A stretch of DNA of 64,000 nt from Burkholderia sp. WP9 (GTDB lineage: Bacteria; Pseudomonadota; Gammaproteobacteria; Burkholderiales; Burkholderiaceae), in the NCBI RefSeq assembly GCF_900104795.1, contig NZ_FNTG01000001.1, positions 62,001 through 126,000 on the forward strand. Direction: 5' to 3'. Each line of letters opens with the position of its first letter. The stretch's first letter is position 1. The notes below the pieces were generated by a model. That model worked only from the letters and a program-made list of their open reading frames with translations, made no database searches and was not told the DNA's origin. The position numbers and the translations under genes were made by a program. Positions 1-9,553 of the stretch are shown here, in pieces.

Positions 1-1576
1 GCACGATAGGCTGGCCGGCGCCCGACACCCGTCCGCCGCTTTGTGCGAACCGCTGAGCGAGGCTGTCGTGGTAAGCCGCCGGCATCGCGGGACTACGTGT
101 CGCTACCACCGGGCGCGCCATCACCGCCGCAGGCGGCCGGTAGTTCGCATTGCGCAAACCCGGGCCGAAACTCTCCCGCACCGGCGCGATTCCCGGGCCG
201 CCCGGGTTGATCTGCGCGTTGCGCCATTGCCGCGGATCGACCTTCTGGGCGAAGCGTCCGACCGGCTGACCATGTACGAAGGCTGTCGCCGGCATCGCGG
301 TCACGCCGCCCGGCGCGCGGTAGTTGATATACGTGTTGTGAATGTTGGTCACATTCACGTTGCGGTTGTAGTTGTTGACGATCGTCGTCTGGTTGACGCG
401 GTTGTAGTAACCGGGGCTCCAGTGATCGTGATCGCCCCAATGCGGGTGCCACGGCTCGCCCGGGCCGAGTGGGAACCATGCGACGCCCGCCGCTACCGCT
501 CCGCCGATCGCCAGATCGACACCCCAGTTCACGCCGCCGCCTCCGCCGCCCACGAAGGCGACGAGAGCGGGTGCGTAAACGGGCGGCTCGCTGACCGCGA
601 CCGGTCCCGGCACCCACGCCCACGTGTCGTCGACCTGAGCCCAGCGGCCGTAGTGGTAGGGCGCGAAGCCCCACGGCGCGTCGTCGACCCAGGTCCAGCC
701 CCACGGCGCCTGCCATACCCAATGGCCGTCGTGATACGGCGCCCAGCCGGCGGGCGTACCGCGCGGCACCCACACTTCACCGTATTGCGGCGAGCTCTGC
801 CACGTGCCGTTGGCGTCGAGATCCTGATAGCCGGGAATGTCGCGCGACACGTAGCGCGCCGAGACCGAGCGATCTTCGGCGGCGTCGCGGCTTGCGGCCC
901 ATTGATCGAAGCCGTCGAGGCCGGGCGCGCCGTTGTCGGCGACCTGCTGGAGGTTGGTGCCGCCAAAGCGGATCTGCTGGCCGGCCGCAACCGGCACCTG
1001 GCCGTTGTCGCCGTACACCGTCGCGCTGCCGCTGCGCACGGTGACGGTGGTGCTGCTGCCGTCCGGCGCGACGTCGACGCGATAGTCGCCAGGTCCGTTC
1101 AGGCCGAGCGCGAGATTCGGCGTGTCGATTTCATAGGACGAGCCCGGCGCGAGTTCCCGCACGCGGGCCGACAGCGTGCCCTGAGCGACTTTGAGCTGAG
1201 CACTGTTGTCGTCGAGATTCAGCAGGTCGAGGCTGGTGGACTGGCCGAGGCGCACCGCGGTCGAGCCGATGTGCAGCTCCGAGCGGGCGTTCTGATCGTT
1301 CCACAGCTGGTCGCCGGTGGTGAGCGGGCGGTTGATTTGCGCGTAGGACCAGTCGGTGGCGCCGGCCGGTTCCGTGGTCACGGTGCCTGCCGTGTAGTTC
1401 AGGCGCGCGACGCGGCCGGGCGGATCGGTGTTTTGCGATGCGGCGGCGGCCTGCGGCGCTTGCTGGACTTCCTGCGCCAAGGTGGCTTGAGCCGCAAACA
1501 GGAACGTGGCGGCTGCGATCAACGTATAGCCGATGACCCGGCGGTTCGAATGGTGGTCTGGGGTGACTGTTCTCAT
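1..1576 (-). CDS. DUF6600/FecR-like exported Trp-rich protein (3' end beyond window)
   Basis: The reading frame starts at an ATG (MRTVTPDHHS) preceded by GGAG and runs off the left edge, so the C-terminus is missing. A signal peptide with a hydrophobic stretch around residues 15-35 ends at a likely cleavage site after ATLA. Residues about 55-190 resemble a FecR-like beta domain (TAGTV, GDQLW, SELHIGSTAVRLG). A Trp/Tyr-rich segment follows, with repeated units such as GHWVWQAPWGW, DDAPWGFAPYHYGRW and TWAWVPG, typical of proteins annotated DUF6600. A short Gly-rich hydrophobic segment and an Asn-rich stretch come next. It is probably a periplasmic or surface protein of unknown function. The family assignment rests on motif recognition only. 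Confidence 0.85.
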   Translation of the reverse strand, partial: MRTVTPDHHSNRRVIGYTLIAAATFLFAAQATLAQEVQQAPQAAAASQNTDPPGRVARLNYTAGTVTTEPAGATDWSYAQINRPLTTGDQLWNDQNARSELHIGSTAVRLGQSTSLDLLNLDDNSAQLKVAQGTLSARVRELAPGSSYEIDTPNLALGLNGPGDYRVDVAPDGSSTTVTVRSGSATVYGDNGQVPVAAGQQIRFGGTNLQQVADNGAPGLDGFDQWAASRDAAEDRSVSARYVSRDIPGYQDLDANGTWQSSPQYGEVWVPRGTPAGWAPYHDGHWVWQAPWGWTWVDDAPWGFAPYHYGRWAQVDDTWAWVPGPVAVSEPPVYAPALVAFVGGGGGGVNWGVDLAIGGAVAAGVAWFPLGPGEPWHPHWGDHDHWSPGYYNRVNQTTIVNNYNRNVNVTNIHNTYINYRAPGGVTAMPATAFVHGQPVGRFAQKVDPRQWRNAQINPGGPGIAPVRESFGPGLRNANYRPPAAVMARPVVATRSPAMPAAYHDSLAQRFAQSGGRVSGAGQPIV

Positions 1577-1769
1577 GATTTATCTCCGACGAACGCGGCA
1601 TCTTGCGGCATCCGTGCAGTCACTCTACCCGTGGCGATTGTTTCAAGGCCCCCACTTTTGTAAGGCCGCCTTGCCACCGTGTAACAAAAGATCTCGAAAA
1701 AGGTCCCGATAGGTTATTCGTAAGCGGATTGCCGATGTCCTGTAAGCGCGACGGACCTTCAGGCGCGCA

Positions 1770-2483
1770 TCAGGCGGCGAGGAACGCATCGAAATGCCGA
1801 TGCCCGGCCGGCGTGATGCGCAGGATTCGCGGCCGCTCCGTGCGTTCGACCCACCCATGCGACGACCACGAGTCGAGCAGTGCCGCGCCGAGTGCGCCGC
1901 CCAGATGCGGACGCCGTTCGCTCCAGTCGGGACAAGTGCAGGCGAAGCGGCGGCGCCGGCTTTTCTGCGCCGACATGTCGATGCCCCAGTCGGCGAAGCG
2001 GGCGGCGCCGTCAGCGGTGGCTTCCAGCGACGTGCCGTGCAGCGTCAGCAGGCCGCGCGCGACCAGCCGCTCGAACACGCGCACCGACAGCTCGCCCGCC
2101 ATATGGTCGTAGCAGGTGCGCGCGTAGCGCATGTCGAGCGGCACGGTGCGCACGGGGCGCGGCACCGGACGTTGCGACGCGCTGACCTGCGCGACGTTGG
2201 CGAGCGCTTCGATCGACGCTGCGATGTCGGGCGACGCAATCCGGAAATAGCGATGCCGGCCGCGCACCTCGAGGGCGAGCAGGCCGCCGTCGGTCAGACG
2301 CGCGAGATGGGCGCTGGCCGCGGAGGGCGAGAGCCCGGCGATCATGGTCAGTTCGCCGGCCGGGCGGGCGCTGCCGTCCATGAGCGCCCACAGCATAGCG
2401 GCTCGGCCGGGATCGGCGAGCAGCGCGCCGATGCGGCTCAGGCCGGGAAAATGGTTCTGTTCGTCTGCGAGGGTGGCGGTCAT
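1770..2483 (-). CDS. ArsR-type winged-helix transcriptional regulator
   Basis: This 237-residue protein starts MTATLADEQNHF; the ATG is chosen because AGGAG lies 7 bases upstream, although the frame is open further. Residues about 15-95 form a winged-helix domain: a helix with PGRAAMLWALMDG, the recognition region GLSPSAASAHLARLTDGGLL, and a wing with RGRHRYFRI. This matches ArsR family regulators. A C-terminal half of about 130 residues holds a cluster CTCPDWSERRPHL and a second winged-helix-like end, seen in larger ArsR-like regulators. No classical ELCV metal-binding motif is visible in the first helix, so the inducer is unknown. It is not adjacent to an obvious target. Confidence 0.85.
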   Translation of the reverse strand: MTATLADEQNHFPGLSRIGALLADPGRAAMLWALMDGSARPAGELTMIAGLSPSAASAHLARLTDGGLLALEVRGRHRYFRIASPDIAASIEALANVAQVSASQRPVPRPVRTVPLDMRYARTCYDHMAGELSVRVFERLVARGLLTLHGTSLEATADGAARFADWGIDMSAQKSRRRRFACTCPDWSERRPHLGGALGAALLDSWSSHGWVERTERPRILRITPAGHRHFDAFLAA

Positions 2484-2705
2484 TTGACGTCTCCTGGGGC
2501 GGCGCGGACAGGGCGCCATGCAACCCACTGTATCGGGCCAGGCGATTCGATGTTTCAGCTTAGCGTGAACTGTCGAATGCGGCAGCTACGAAAACCCGGC
2601 GAAGACGCGGGCCTTCAGCGAAAGCGAGCGTCCCAGCCGGCGCTTCGATGCCGCGCAGACCCGCCAGGCTAGAATTGTTGTCTGTCCTTGCAGGAACACG
2701 TTGCC

Positions 2706-2849
2706 ATGAAAACTCTTCTCGCCGTCATTGCCGCGGCCCTGCTGATCAGCGCCTGTGCGCAGGGCGGCGCTGGTTCGTCTTCGGGCGCGGGCACCGGCAG
2801 CATCACCATGTACGGCACGATCGACGAAGGCGTCACGGTGCGCAAATAG
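2706..2849 (+). CDS. Small lipoprotein (47 residues)
   Basis: A short gene encoding a 17-residue lipoprotein signal (MKTLLAVIAAALLISAC) with lipobox ISAC, so Cys17 is the predicted lipidated residue. The mature part is about 30 residues: a Gly/Ser-rich linker followed by SITMYGTIDEGVTVRK. AGGA lies about 11 bases before the ATG. Proteins of this shape are common in Burkholderiales and have no assigned function. It stands alone between an ArsR-type gene on the other strand and an MFS gene downstream. Confidence 0.75.
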   Translation: MKTLLAVIAAALLISACAQGGAGSSSGAGTGSITMYGTIDEGVTVRK

Positions 2850-2995
2850 GCGGCTCGCCGGCGCTTACGCAAATAACCGCGGACGACCGTGGACAACCGC
2901 AGCGACTGGCAGAAATTGATGCATTATTGGCATTTCTGCCAACGGCGCTCGTGTGACGATCAGGCCATCTCACGTCCGCCGCCCGGAACCTATCG

Positions 2996-4252
2996 ATGCC
3001 ACCGTCCGCCGCTTCCACCTTTCCCGCCCACTCCACCGGCCTGCGCGACGCCGATCCGCACGACCGCCGCGCCGCACGCGTGCTGGCCGTATGCCAGGCG
3101 CTGTACACCTCATCCGTATCGATCGATCTGACGTTGACCGGCCTCGTGGGCTACACGCTCGCCGAGGACAAAGCCCTCGCGACGCTGCCGTTCTCCCTGA
3201 TTACCGTCGCCGCCGCGCTGACGACGATCTTCGCGTCTTTCCTGATGGCGCGCATTGGCCGGCGCGCGGGTTTCGTGCTGGGCGCGGGCGTCGGTGCGCT
3301 CGGCGGCGCGGTTTCCGTATGGGCGATCTTTCACCACAGTTTCTGGCTTTTTTGCGCCGGCACGGCGACGGTCGGCGTATTCCAGGCGTTCGCGCAGTAT
3401 TACCGGCTGGCCGCAGCCGACGCCGTCGGCATAGAAGACAAAAGTCGCGCGATTTCGACAGTGCTGGCGGGCGGCGTAGTGGCCGCCGTCTGCGGACCGC
3501 TTCTTGCCGCATGGAGCAAAGACTGGCTGGCGCCGGTCGCGTTCGCGGGTTCTTATGCGCTCGTGACGGTTTTGGGGCTGGTGTCGGTCGCCTTGCTGGC
3601 GCTGCTGTATCGCGACGCGGCGCCGGCCGTGAGCACGGCGGCGAGTCATGAAGCGGCGCGGCCGCTCGGCGAAATCGTGCGGCAGCCGATCTTTGCGGCG
3701 GCGCTCGCCAACAATGCGCTCGGCTACGCGGTGATGATGTTCGTGATGACCGCCACGCCGATCGCCGCGCTCGCCTGCGGCCACACGATCGGCGACGGCG
3801 CGGCGATCATCCAGTGGCATCTGGTCGGCATGTTCGCGCCGTCGCTGTTTTCCGCGCGGCTGATCAAACGCTTTGGCGTGCTGCCGGTGATCGGCGTGGG
3901 CATCGCGCTGTCGGCGCTGTGCGGGGTACTCGCCCTGCGCTCGACCGATCTGCCGCATTTCTATGCGGCGCTTGCTTGCCTCGGCGTGGGCTGGAATTTC
4001 ATGTTCGTCGGCGGCTCGACGCTGCTCGCGCAATCGTACCGGCCGTCGGAGCGGGCCAAGACGCAGGCGGCCAGCGAATTCACGACTTTCGCGTTCTCCG
4101 CGCTGGGCTCGCTGTTCGCGGGTCAATTGCTGGCCCGCTTCGGCTGGGCGACGATCAATGCCGCGATATTTCCGCTGCTCGGCGCGGCGGGGCTCGCCAC
4201 GTTGGGCTACGCGTGGTCGCGCAGGCGGCAGGTGGCGGGGGAGATGTCCTGA
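2996..4252 (+). CDS. MFS transporter (about 12 membrane segments)
   Basis: A 418-residue membrane protein of usual MFS length. Hydrophobic segments begin near residue 40. The loop between segments 2 and 3 carries the family signature as MARIGRRAGFVLGAG (residues about 84-98). A soluble loop around residues 205-225 separates the two six-helix halves. The substrate cannot be read from the sequence; drug or metabolite export is the usual role. The stop codon overlaps the start of the GlxA-type regulator by one base (TGATG), so the two are co-transcribed and the regulator may control the exporter. The start codon has only a weak ribosome binding site. Confidence 0.9.
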   Translation: MPPSAASTFPAHSTGLRDADPHDRRAARVLAVCQALYTSSVSIDLTLTGLVGYTLAEDKALATLPFSLITVAAALTTIFASFLMARIGRRAGFVLGAGVGALGGAVSVWAIFHHSFWLFCAGTATVGVFQAFAQYYRLAAADAVGIEDKSRAISTVLAGGVVAAVCGPLLAAWSKDWLAPVAFAGSYALVTVLGLVSVALLALLYRDAAPAVSTAASHEAARPLGEIVRQPIFAAALANNALGYAVMMFVMTATPIAALACGHTIGDGAAIIQWHLVGMFAPSLFSARLIKRFGVLPVIGVGIALSALCGVLALRSTDLPHFYAALACLGVGWNFMFVGGSTLLAQSYRPSERAKTQAASEFTTFAFSALGSLFAGQLLARFGWATINAAIFPLLGAAGLATLGYAWSRRRQVAGEMS

Positions 4253-5382
4253 TGGTGGCGCGTCATATTGTGTTCGCGGTCGCGCCGGATCTGGTGCTGC
4301 TCGACGCCTGCGGGCCGTTGGAGGCGTTCTGGCGCGCGGAGTTGACGGTTGCCGGGAACGCCGGTGGCGGTGCTTCCGGCGTCGTGAATCCTGCTGAAAG
4401 CGCCAGCGCGGGCGGCTCGGGTAGAGCGGCCGGTTCGACCGGCAGCCCGGCGCAAGCCGTGGCCTATCGCACGACGGTCGCCTCGATCGACGGCGGCATA
4501 TTGCAGACTTTCCCCGGTCTGCCGATCGTCACCGAGCGGCTCGAGTCGCTCGACGACCAGCCGATCGACACGCTGATCATTCCCGGCGTCCCGGTCGACG
4601 AGCACTGCACACTCCAGCCCGAACTCGTCGCATGGATCAGACGGCATGCCCCGCGGGCGCGGCGCGTGTGCTCGGTGTGTACCGGCGCGTTCTATCTGGC
4701 GGCGGCCGGCCTGCTCGACGGCCGCCGCGCTACCACGCACTGGCGCGACGCCCCGCACCTCGCGCAGCGCTTTCCCAACGTCCAGGTGGACGCCGATCCG
4801 ATCTTCATCCGCGATGTGGGCCGCCGTGAAGGCGAGGGCGTCGTGTGGACTTCGGCGGGCGTGACGGCGGGTATCGATCTGGCGCTGGCGCTGATCGAGG
4901 AGGACCTCGGCCACGCGGTTGCGATGCAGGCCGCGCGGCGGCTGGTGGTCTTCATGAAGCGGCCCGGCGGTCAGTCGCAGTTCAGCGCGGCGCTGGCGGC
5001 ACAGGCCTCGGCGAACGGTCCGTTCGACGCATTGCACAGCTGGATGGCGGCGCATCTGCGCGAGGACCTGTCGGTCGAGCGGCTCGCCGAGCGAATCCGC
5101 ATGAGCCCGCGCACCTTTGCGCGCCGCTATGTCGACGAGGTCGGTCGCACGCCGGCTAAAACCGTCTCGGCGCTGCGGCTCGAAGCGGCTTCGCGGGCGC
5201 TCGCCGAATCGCGCCGTCCGCTCAAGCGGATTGCGTTGGACTGTGGTTTTGGCAGTGAACAGAATCTGCGGCGGGCGTTTTTACGGCGTTTCGGCGTGCT
5301 GCCGCTGGATTATCGCGAGCGTTTCATGTCGGCCGGCCCGACGCGCAGTGAGAGCGCTTCCGAGCTCGTCGAGGCAAGTTGA
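4252..5382 (+). CDS. GlxA-family transcriptional regulator (DJ-1/PfpI-like domain plus AraC HTH)
   Basis: A 376-residue protein. The N-terminal two thirds is a class I glutamine amidotransferase-like domain (FAVAPDLVLLDACGPLEAFW, DTLIIPGV, and a nucleophile-elbow-like CSVCTGAF near residue 145). The C-terminal 100 residues are an AraC-type double helix-turn-helix (LSVERLAERIRMSPRTFARRY; IALDCGFGSEQNLRRAFLRRFG). Such regulators act as cytoplasmic transcription factors, and the first domain is generally thought to sense a ligand. Oddity: residues about 33-71 are a Gly/Ser/Ala-rich insertion between the first two beta strands, longer than usual. The ATG overlaps the stop of the MFS gene. Confidence 0.93.
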   Translation: MVARHIVFAVAPDLVLLDACGPLEAFWRAELTVAGNAGGGASGVVNPAESASAGGSGRAAGSTGSPAQAVAYRTTVASIDGGILQTFPGLPIVTERLESLDDQPIDTLIIPGVPVDEHCTLQPELVAWIRRHAPRARRVCSVCTGAFYLAAAGLLDGRRATTHWRDAPHLAQRFPNVQVDADPIFIRDVGRREGEGVVWTSAGVTAGIDLALALIEEDLGHAVAMQAARRLVVFMKRPGGQSQFSAALAAQASANGPFDALHSWMAAHLREDLSVERLAERIRMSPRTFARRYVDEVGRTPAKTVSALRLEAASRALAESRRPLKRIALDCGFGSEQNLRRAFLRRFGVLPLDYRERFMSAGPTRSESASELVEAS

Positions 5383-5482
5383 TCGCGGACGCGAAACCAG
5401 CGCGCCCCGAAAAGCTCAAGATGCACTCTCGCCGGATCTGACGCCTCAACCGGCGCGGGAGACGAGGTCAATATTGCGCTCG

Positions 5483-5488
5483 TATAAT
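5483..5488 (+). promoter_or_regulatory. Candidate -10 box for the thioesterase gene
   Basis: A perfect TATAAT lies 37 bases before the thioesterase ATG in otherwise GC-rich DNA. No convincing -35 hexamer is seen at 16-18 bases, so the promoter call rests on the -10 alone. Confidence 0.45.
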
Positions 5489-5524
5489 CGCCTCCTTTCA
5501 ATGCATCGATTGACCGGAGTCAAG

Positions 5525-6031
5525 ATGAGCACCCCTGCCGCAGCGCCGCTGGACCGTTCCGAAACCACTTTTCGCTTTCTTGCCGAACCGACCTCGGTCA
5601 ACTTCGGCGGCAAGGTGCATGGCGGCGCGCTGATGAAGTGGATCGACGAGACCGCTTACGCGTGCTCGGCGGTGTGGTCCGGGCGCTATTGCGTGACGGT
5701 CAGCGTGGGCAATATCCGTTTTCGTCGGCCGATTCTGGTCGGCAATCTGGTCGAGTTGCGCGCGCGGGTCGTGGCGACGGGCCGCACCAGCATGCACATT
5801 CACGTTTCGGTGCAGGCCGGCGACCCGAAGGGCGGCGAGTTGCTGCAAACCACGGATTGCCTGATCGTGATGGTCGCCGTCAACGAGAATGGCCAGCCCG
5901 TGCCCGTGCCGGCCTTCGTGCCGGAGACGGACGAACAGAAGCGCCTTGCCCGGTACGCGATGGACGTGAAGGAAGCGCTCGACGCGATCGTCGAACTGAA
6001 GCCGGAAGAAGTGGCGCAGGGGAAGGTTTAA
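5525..6031 (+). CDS. Acyl-CoA thioesterase, YciA-like hotdog fold
   Basis: A 168-residue protein starting MSTPAAAPLD; the ATG is preceded by GGAG at good spacing, which favours it over an in-frame ATG 24 bases upstream. The hotdog domain is clear: NFGGKVHGGALMKWIDE holds the central helix and the conserved Asp, followed by VSVGNIRFRRPILVGNLVEL. This is the acyl-CoA hydrolase (YciA/BFIT-like) subgroup, which hydrolyses acyl-CoA to free acid and CoA in the cytoplasm. It is transcribed alone, convergent with fumC. Confidence 0.93.
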   Translation: MSTPAAAPLDRSETTFRFLAEPTSVNFGGKVHGGALMKWIDETAYACSAVWSGRYCVTVSVGNIRFRRPILVGNLVELRARVVATGRTSMHIHVSVQAGDPKGGELLQTTDCLIVMVAVNENGQPVPVPAFVPETDEQKRLARYAMDVKEALDAIVELKPEEVAQGKV

Positions 6032-6192
6032 GCGGCGCCCTGAAGCGCCGCTCGCAGGCCCGCACGAATGTTGTGTTCGCGCGGCCTGCTGTTGCTGTAC
6101 TTCCAGACACGGTGTCCAAATCACCGTAGCGGCTCAAAGCACGCTGGCCGGGCCACTCGATCTGGCGGCCCCAGGCGCAGCGGCGCGGCCGA

Positions 6193-7593
6193 TCACGCCG
6201 ACGAATGCCCGACCATGTCTTCCGGCCGCACCCATTCGTCGAACTGCTGCTCGGTGACGAAGCCGAGCGCGAGCGCCGACGCCTTCAACGTGGTGCCTTC
6301 CTTGTGCGCCTTCTTGGCGATCTTCGCGGCCTTGTCGTAGCCGATGTGCGGATTGAGCGCCGTCACCAGCATCAGCGATTCATTGAGCAGGGTATCGATG
6401 CGCTCGTGATTCGGCTCGATGCCGACCGCGCAGTTGTCGTTGAAACTGTGCGCGCCGTCGGCGAGGAGGCGCACCGATTGCAGCACGTTGTGCGCGATCA
6501 TCGGCCGGAACACGTTCAATTCGAAGTTGCCGCTCGCGCCGCCGATATTCACCGCAACGTCGTTGCCGAACACCTGTGAGCACAGCATCGTCAATGCTTC
6601 GGATTGGGTCGGATTGACCTTGCCCGGCATGATCGAGCTGCCCGGCTCGTTCTCCGGAATCGACAGTTCGCCGAGGCCGCAACGCGGGCCGCTTGCCAGC
6701 CAGCGCACGTCGTTGGCGATTTTGTTCAGGCTCGCCGCCACCGTTTTCAACGCGCCATGCGCGAACACCAGCGCGTCGGCCGCGGCCATCACTTCGAATT
6801 TGTTCGGCGCCGAGACGAACGGCAAGCCGGTCAGCTTGCCGATTGCCGCGGCCACCTTGTCGGCGAACTGCGGATGCGCGTTCAAACCCGTGCCGACCGC
6901 CGTGCCGCCTTGCGCGAGCTCGTACAGATGCGGCAGCGCCGATTCGACGTGACGAATGCCGTGTTCGAGTTGCGCGACGTAACCCGAAAACTCCTGACCG
7001 AGTGTAAGCGGCGTGGCGTCCTGCAAATGCGTGCGGCCGATCTTCACAATGCCCACGAACGCTTTCGCCTTGCCGTCGAGCGTGTCGCGCAGCGTCTTCA
7101 GCGCCGGCAGCAGATGCTTGACGATCGCATAGGCCGCGGCCACGTGCATGGCGGTCGGAAACACGTCGTTGGACGACTGGCCGCGATTCACGTCGTCGTT
7201 CGGATGCACCTTGCGCGCTTCGCCGCGCTCGCCGCCGAGCAGCTCGCTTGCACGGTTCGCGATCACCTCGTTGAGGTTCATGTTGGTCTGCGTGCCGGAA
7301 CCGGTCTGCCACACGGCGAGCGGAAATTCCTCCGGGTGCTTGCCGTCGATGATCTCGTCAGCGGCCTGCATGATCGCCTTTGCCTTGCTCTCGTCGAGCA
7401 CGCCGAGGCCGAGGTTGACTTCGGCGGCGGCGCGCTTGATGACGGCCAGCGCGGTGATGAGTTCGGGCGATTGCTTCTCGGTCGAGATGCGGAAATTCTG
7501 CAGCGAGCGCTGAGTTTGCGCGCCCCATAGACGAGCGTTCGGCACGGCGATTTCGCCGAACGTGTCGCGCTCCAATCGTACGTCTTCAGTCAT
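6193..7593 (-). CDS. fumC: Fumarate hydratase class II
   Basis: A 466-residue protein, the expected length for the iron-independent homotetrameric fumarase that interconverts fumarate and L-malate in the citric acid cycle. Signatures are [10 protein letters not shown] (97-106), the active-site region [10 protein letters not shown] (186-195) and the superfamily signature [11 protein letters not shown] (318-328) with the catalytic Ser in its flexible loop. The ATG is chosen over a TTG six bases upstream because GGAG sits six bases before it. Argininosuccinate lyase and aspartase are close relatives, but the N-terminus [11 protein letters not shown] fits FumC. Confidence 0.97.
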   Translation of the reverse strand: MTEDVRLERDTFGEIAVPNARLWGAQTQRSLQNFRISTEKQSPELITALAVIKRAAAEVNLGLGVLDESKAKAIMQAADEIIDGKHPEEFPLAVWQTGSGTQTNMNLNEVIANRASELLGGERGEARKVHPNDDVNRGQSSNDVFPTAMHVAAAYAIVKHLLPALKTLRDTLDGKAKAFVGIVKIGRTHLQDATPLTLGQEFSGYVAQLEHGIRHVESALPHLYELAQGGTAVGTGLNAHPQFADKVAAAIGKLTGLPFVSAPNKFEVMAAADALVFAHGALKTVAASLNKIANDVRWLASGPRCGLGELSIPENEPGSSIMPGKVNPTQSEALTMLCSQVFGNDVAVNIGGASGNFELNVFRPMIAHNVLQSVRLLADGAHSFNDNCAVGIEPNHERIDTLLNESLMLVTALNPHIGYDKAAKIAKKAHKEGTTLKASALALGFVTEQQFDEWVRPEDMVGHSSA

Positions 7594-7606
7594 GTTCAAC
7601 TCCGCT

Positions 7607-9283
7607 TCAAAGTTCTGCGTTGACGGGCAATAGGGAGAATAGACCTGTTAGCGCATTCCGGTATAAACCGGCCTGGGGATCGAAAATGTAGGTGCGGCGC
7701 GTGCCGTCTTCGACGTCGGTCCACACGAGCGGGGAGAGCGGCGCGCCGATCGAACGCAGATACGCGAGTTGCGCGTCGTCGGCGAGTGTGACGCGATAGC
7801 TTTCCTCCGGGCTCGTGGCGCGTTCGAAGATTTGCGCGACCTGTTCGGCGAGCGGCGGGCTGTGGATCACCAGCGCCAGTTCGGTGTTCAGATTGGCCGA
7901 ACGCGGGTCGAGGTTCATCGAGCCGATCACCAGAATCTTGCGATCGATCACATACGTTTTGGCATGCAGGCTGGCGCGCGAACGCGAGCCCGCGAAGCCC
8001 ACGCTCGGCATGTTCTGCTGCGGCTTGAATTCGTATAACTCGACGCCCTGTTGCAGCAGCGGTACGCGAAACGGACTGTAGCCGGCCTGCACGGCGACGG
8101 CGTCGGTGGCGGCGAGCGAATTGGTCAGCACGGCAATGCGTACGCCCCGATGCGTCAGTTCGCCGGCCGTCTTCACACCGGCTTCGTGCGGCACGAAGTA
8201 AGGCGAAATGACGAGGAAGTCTTTCTGCGCGTCGCGCATCAATTCGCCGAGCCGTTGCATCGGCGGGCTCACATAGTCCGGCGACGGATGCACGATCTTC
8301 TCCGGCAGGTCCGCCTTGAACTCCGCCCGCGCCCAGGTCAGGCCGAGCTGATCCTTGGCGATCTGCGAGGCGAGCGGGGTGGCGTTCAGCGGCTTCGCGT
8401 TGTACGGATCGGCGTTGGTGCGCCAGTGCTGGCGCAACTCGTCGCGTGTCTGGTCCAATTCCTTCGCGTCGAACTTCTGCTTGTTCAGTACGCGCAACGG
8501 ATAGGAGATGCTGCTGTTCCAGTAGTCGTCGAAACTCGCGGAGACGTCGGCGGTAATCGGGCCGGCGGCGAGCACGTCGAGGTCGCGGAACTGCAGTGTT
8601 TCGCTCGCGCTGAAATACTCGTCGCCAAGATTGCGGCCGCCCACGATCGCCAGCTGGTTGTCCGCGATCATCGCCTTGTTATGCATGCGGCGCGTGAAAT
8701 GGCCGATTTGCGTGAACACGTTCGTGGTGCGTTCGAACATGCCTTCCTGCGCGCTGCCGAACGGATTGAAGACGCGTATTTCGATGTTCTCGTGCGAGTT
8801 CAAGCCCGCCATCACGCGGTCGATGTCCTTGAAGTTGAGATCGTCGACCAGCATGCGCACCCGCACGCCGTGATCGGCCGCAAAGAGCGCGGCGCCGAGC
8901 AGCAGCTTGCCGGTGGTGTCCTCGTTCGCGATGTAGTACTGCATGTCGAGGGTCCGGGTCGCGGCGCGTGCGAGCGCAATGCGCATCTGCAAGGCGTCGG
9001 TGCCGTTCGGGAGGATCCGGAAACCGGATTGATCCGGATGCGCGGCTTCGAGCGGCGCGAGTGCCGTGCGAAGCGGCGTGGTTTCCGTGACGGGCAGGGC
9101 GTGCGTGATGTGACGGTCGAACTCGGTGGCCGGTGGCTTGGTGGCGCAGGCGGTCAATAGTGCCGTTGCGCAACACCGCAGGAAGAAATGTCTCGTGGTG
9201 CCCCAGGCGTTCTTACGCTGGGGTGTGCTGAACGCGCACTGGCGTTGCGGTGCGGCTCTGCTTTTATCTGGATGCGACGGCAC
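7607..9283 (-). CDS. Phospholipase D-like lipoprotein with two HKD motifs (cardiolipin-synthase-like)
   Basis: A PLD-superfamily protein with two HxKx4D motifs: HNKAMIAD (about residue 201) followed by [10 protein letters not shown], and HAKTYVID (about 440) followed by GSMNLDPRS. These form the phosphatidyl-transferase or phosphodiesterase site. The N-terminus has a lipobox LTAC (Cys46), so it is probably membrane-anchored facing the periplasm. I place the start at a GTG because AAGGGGAG lies 5 bases before it; an ATG 30 bases and a GTG 54 bases further upstream are in frame but lack such a site. Residues 1-30 are unusually long and polar for a lipoprotein signal. The stop lies 14 bases upstream of the fumC ATG, so the two genes may be co-transcribed. 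Confidence 0.88.
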   Translation of the reverse strand: MPSHPDKSRAAPQRQCAFSTPQRKNAWGTTRHFFLRCCATALLTACATKPPATEFDRHITHALPVTETTPLRTALAPLEAAHPDQSGFRILPNGTDALQMRIALARAATRTLDMQYYIANEDTTGKLLLGAALFAADHGVRVRMLVDDLNFKDIDRVMAGLNSHENIEIRVFNPFGSAQEGMFERTTNVFTQIGHFTRRMHNKAMIADNQLAIVGGRNLGDEYFSASETLQFRDLDVLAAGPITADVSASFDDYWNSSISYPLRVLNKQKFDAKELDQTRDELRQHWRTNADPYNAKPLNATPLASQIAKDQLGLTWARAEFKADLPEKIVHPSPDYVSPPMQRLGELMRDAQKDFLVISPYFVPHEAGVKTAGELTHRGVRIAVLTNSLAATDAVAVQAGYSPFRVPLLQQGVELYEFKPQQNMPSVGFAGSRSRASLHAKTYVIDRKILVIGSMNLDPRSANLNTELALVIHSPPLAEQVAQIFERATSPEESYRVTLADDAQLAYLRSIGAPLSPLVWTDVEDGTRRTYIFDPQAGLYRNALTGLFSLLPVNAEL

Positions 9284-9553
9284 GCTTTCTCCCCTTGTTT
9301 GCAGGCTTCTCATGGCGACAGCGCGCGAGCTATTCACGCTGTCGAGAAATGCATTCTAAGGGGAATCAGGCGGGCGGGTTTTTGTTCTGGTTGTTGTTCT
9401 GCTTTTTGATCTTATACGCCGCCTGGCCGATGCATCTCGCGATGCGGCGCTCGCGTTGCGGGTTCTACGGATGCGTCGTGAACGTATCGGCAGAACCCGA
9501 AATTCAATGCCGGCGCGCGCCGGGATCGCGAAGCCAGCGCGACGCGCGCGCTG

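Noticed and set aside
41..1663. Long plus-strand open frame opposite the DUF6600 gene
   Set aside because: Arg-rich product with no domain; the minus strand has a signal peptide, Trp-rich motifs and a ribosome binding site.
1577..1769. Search for a gene between the DUF6600 and ArsR genes
   Set aside because: Only short frames without signals; nothing beyond a possible promoter region.
6031..6052. Hairpin AGCGGCGC/GCGCCGCT after the thioesterase gene
   Set aside because: No T-run follows, so it is not called a terminator.
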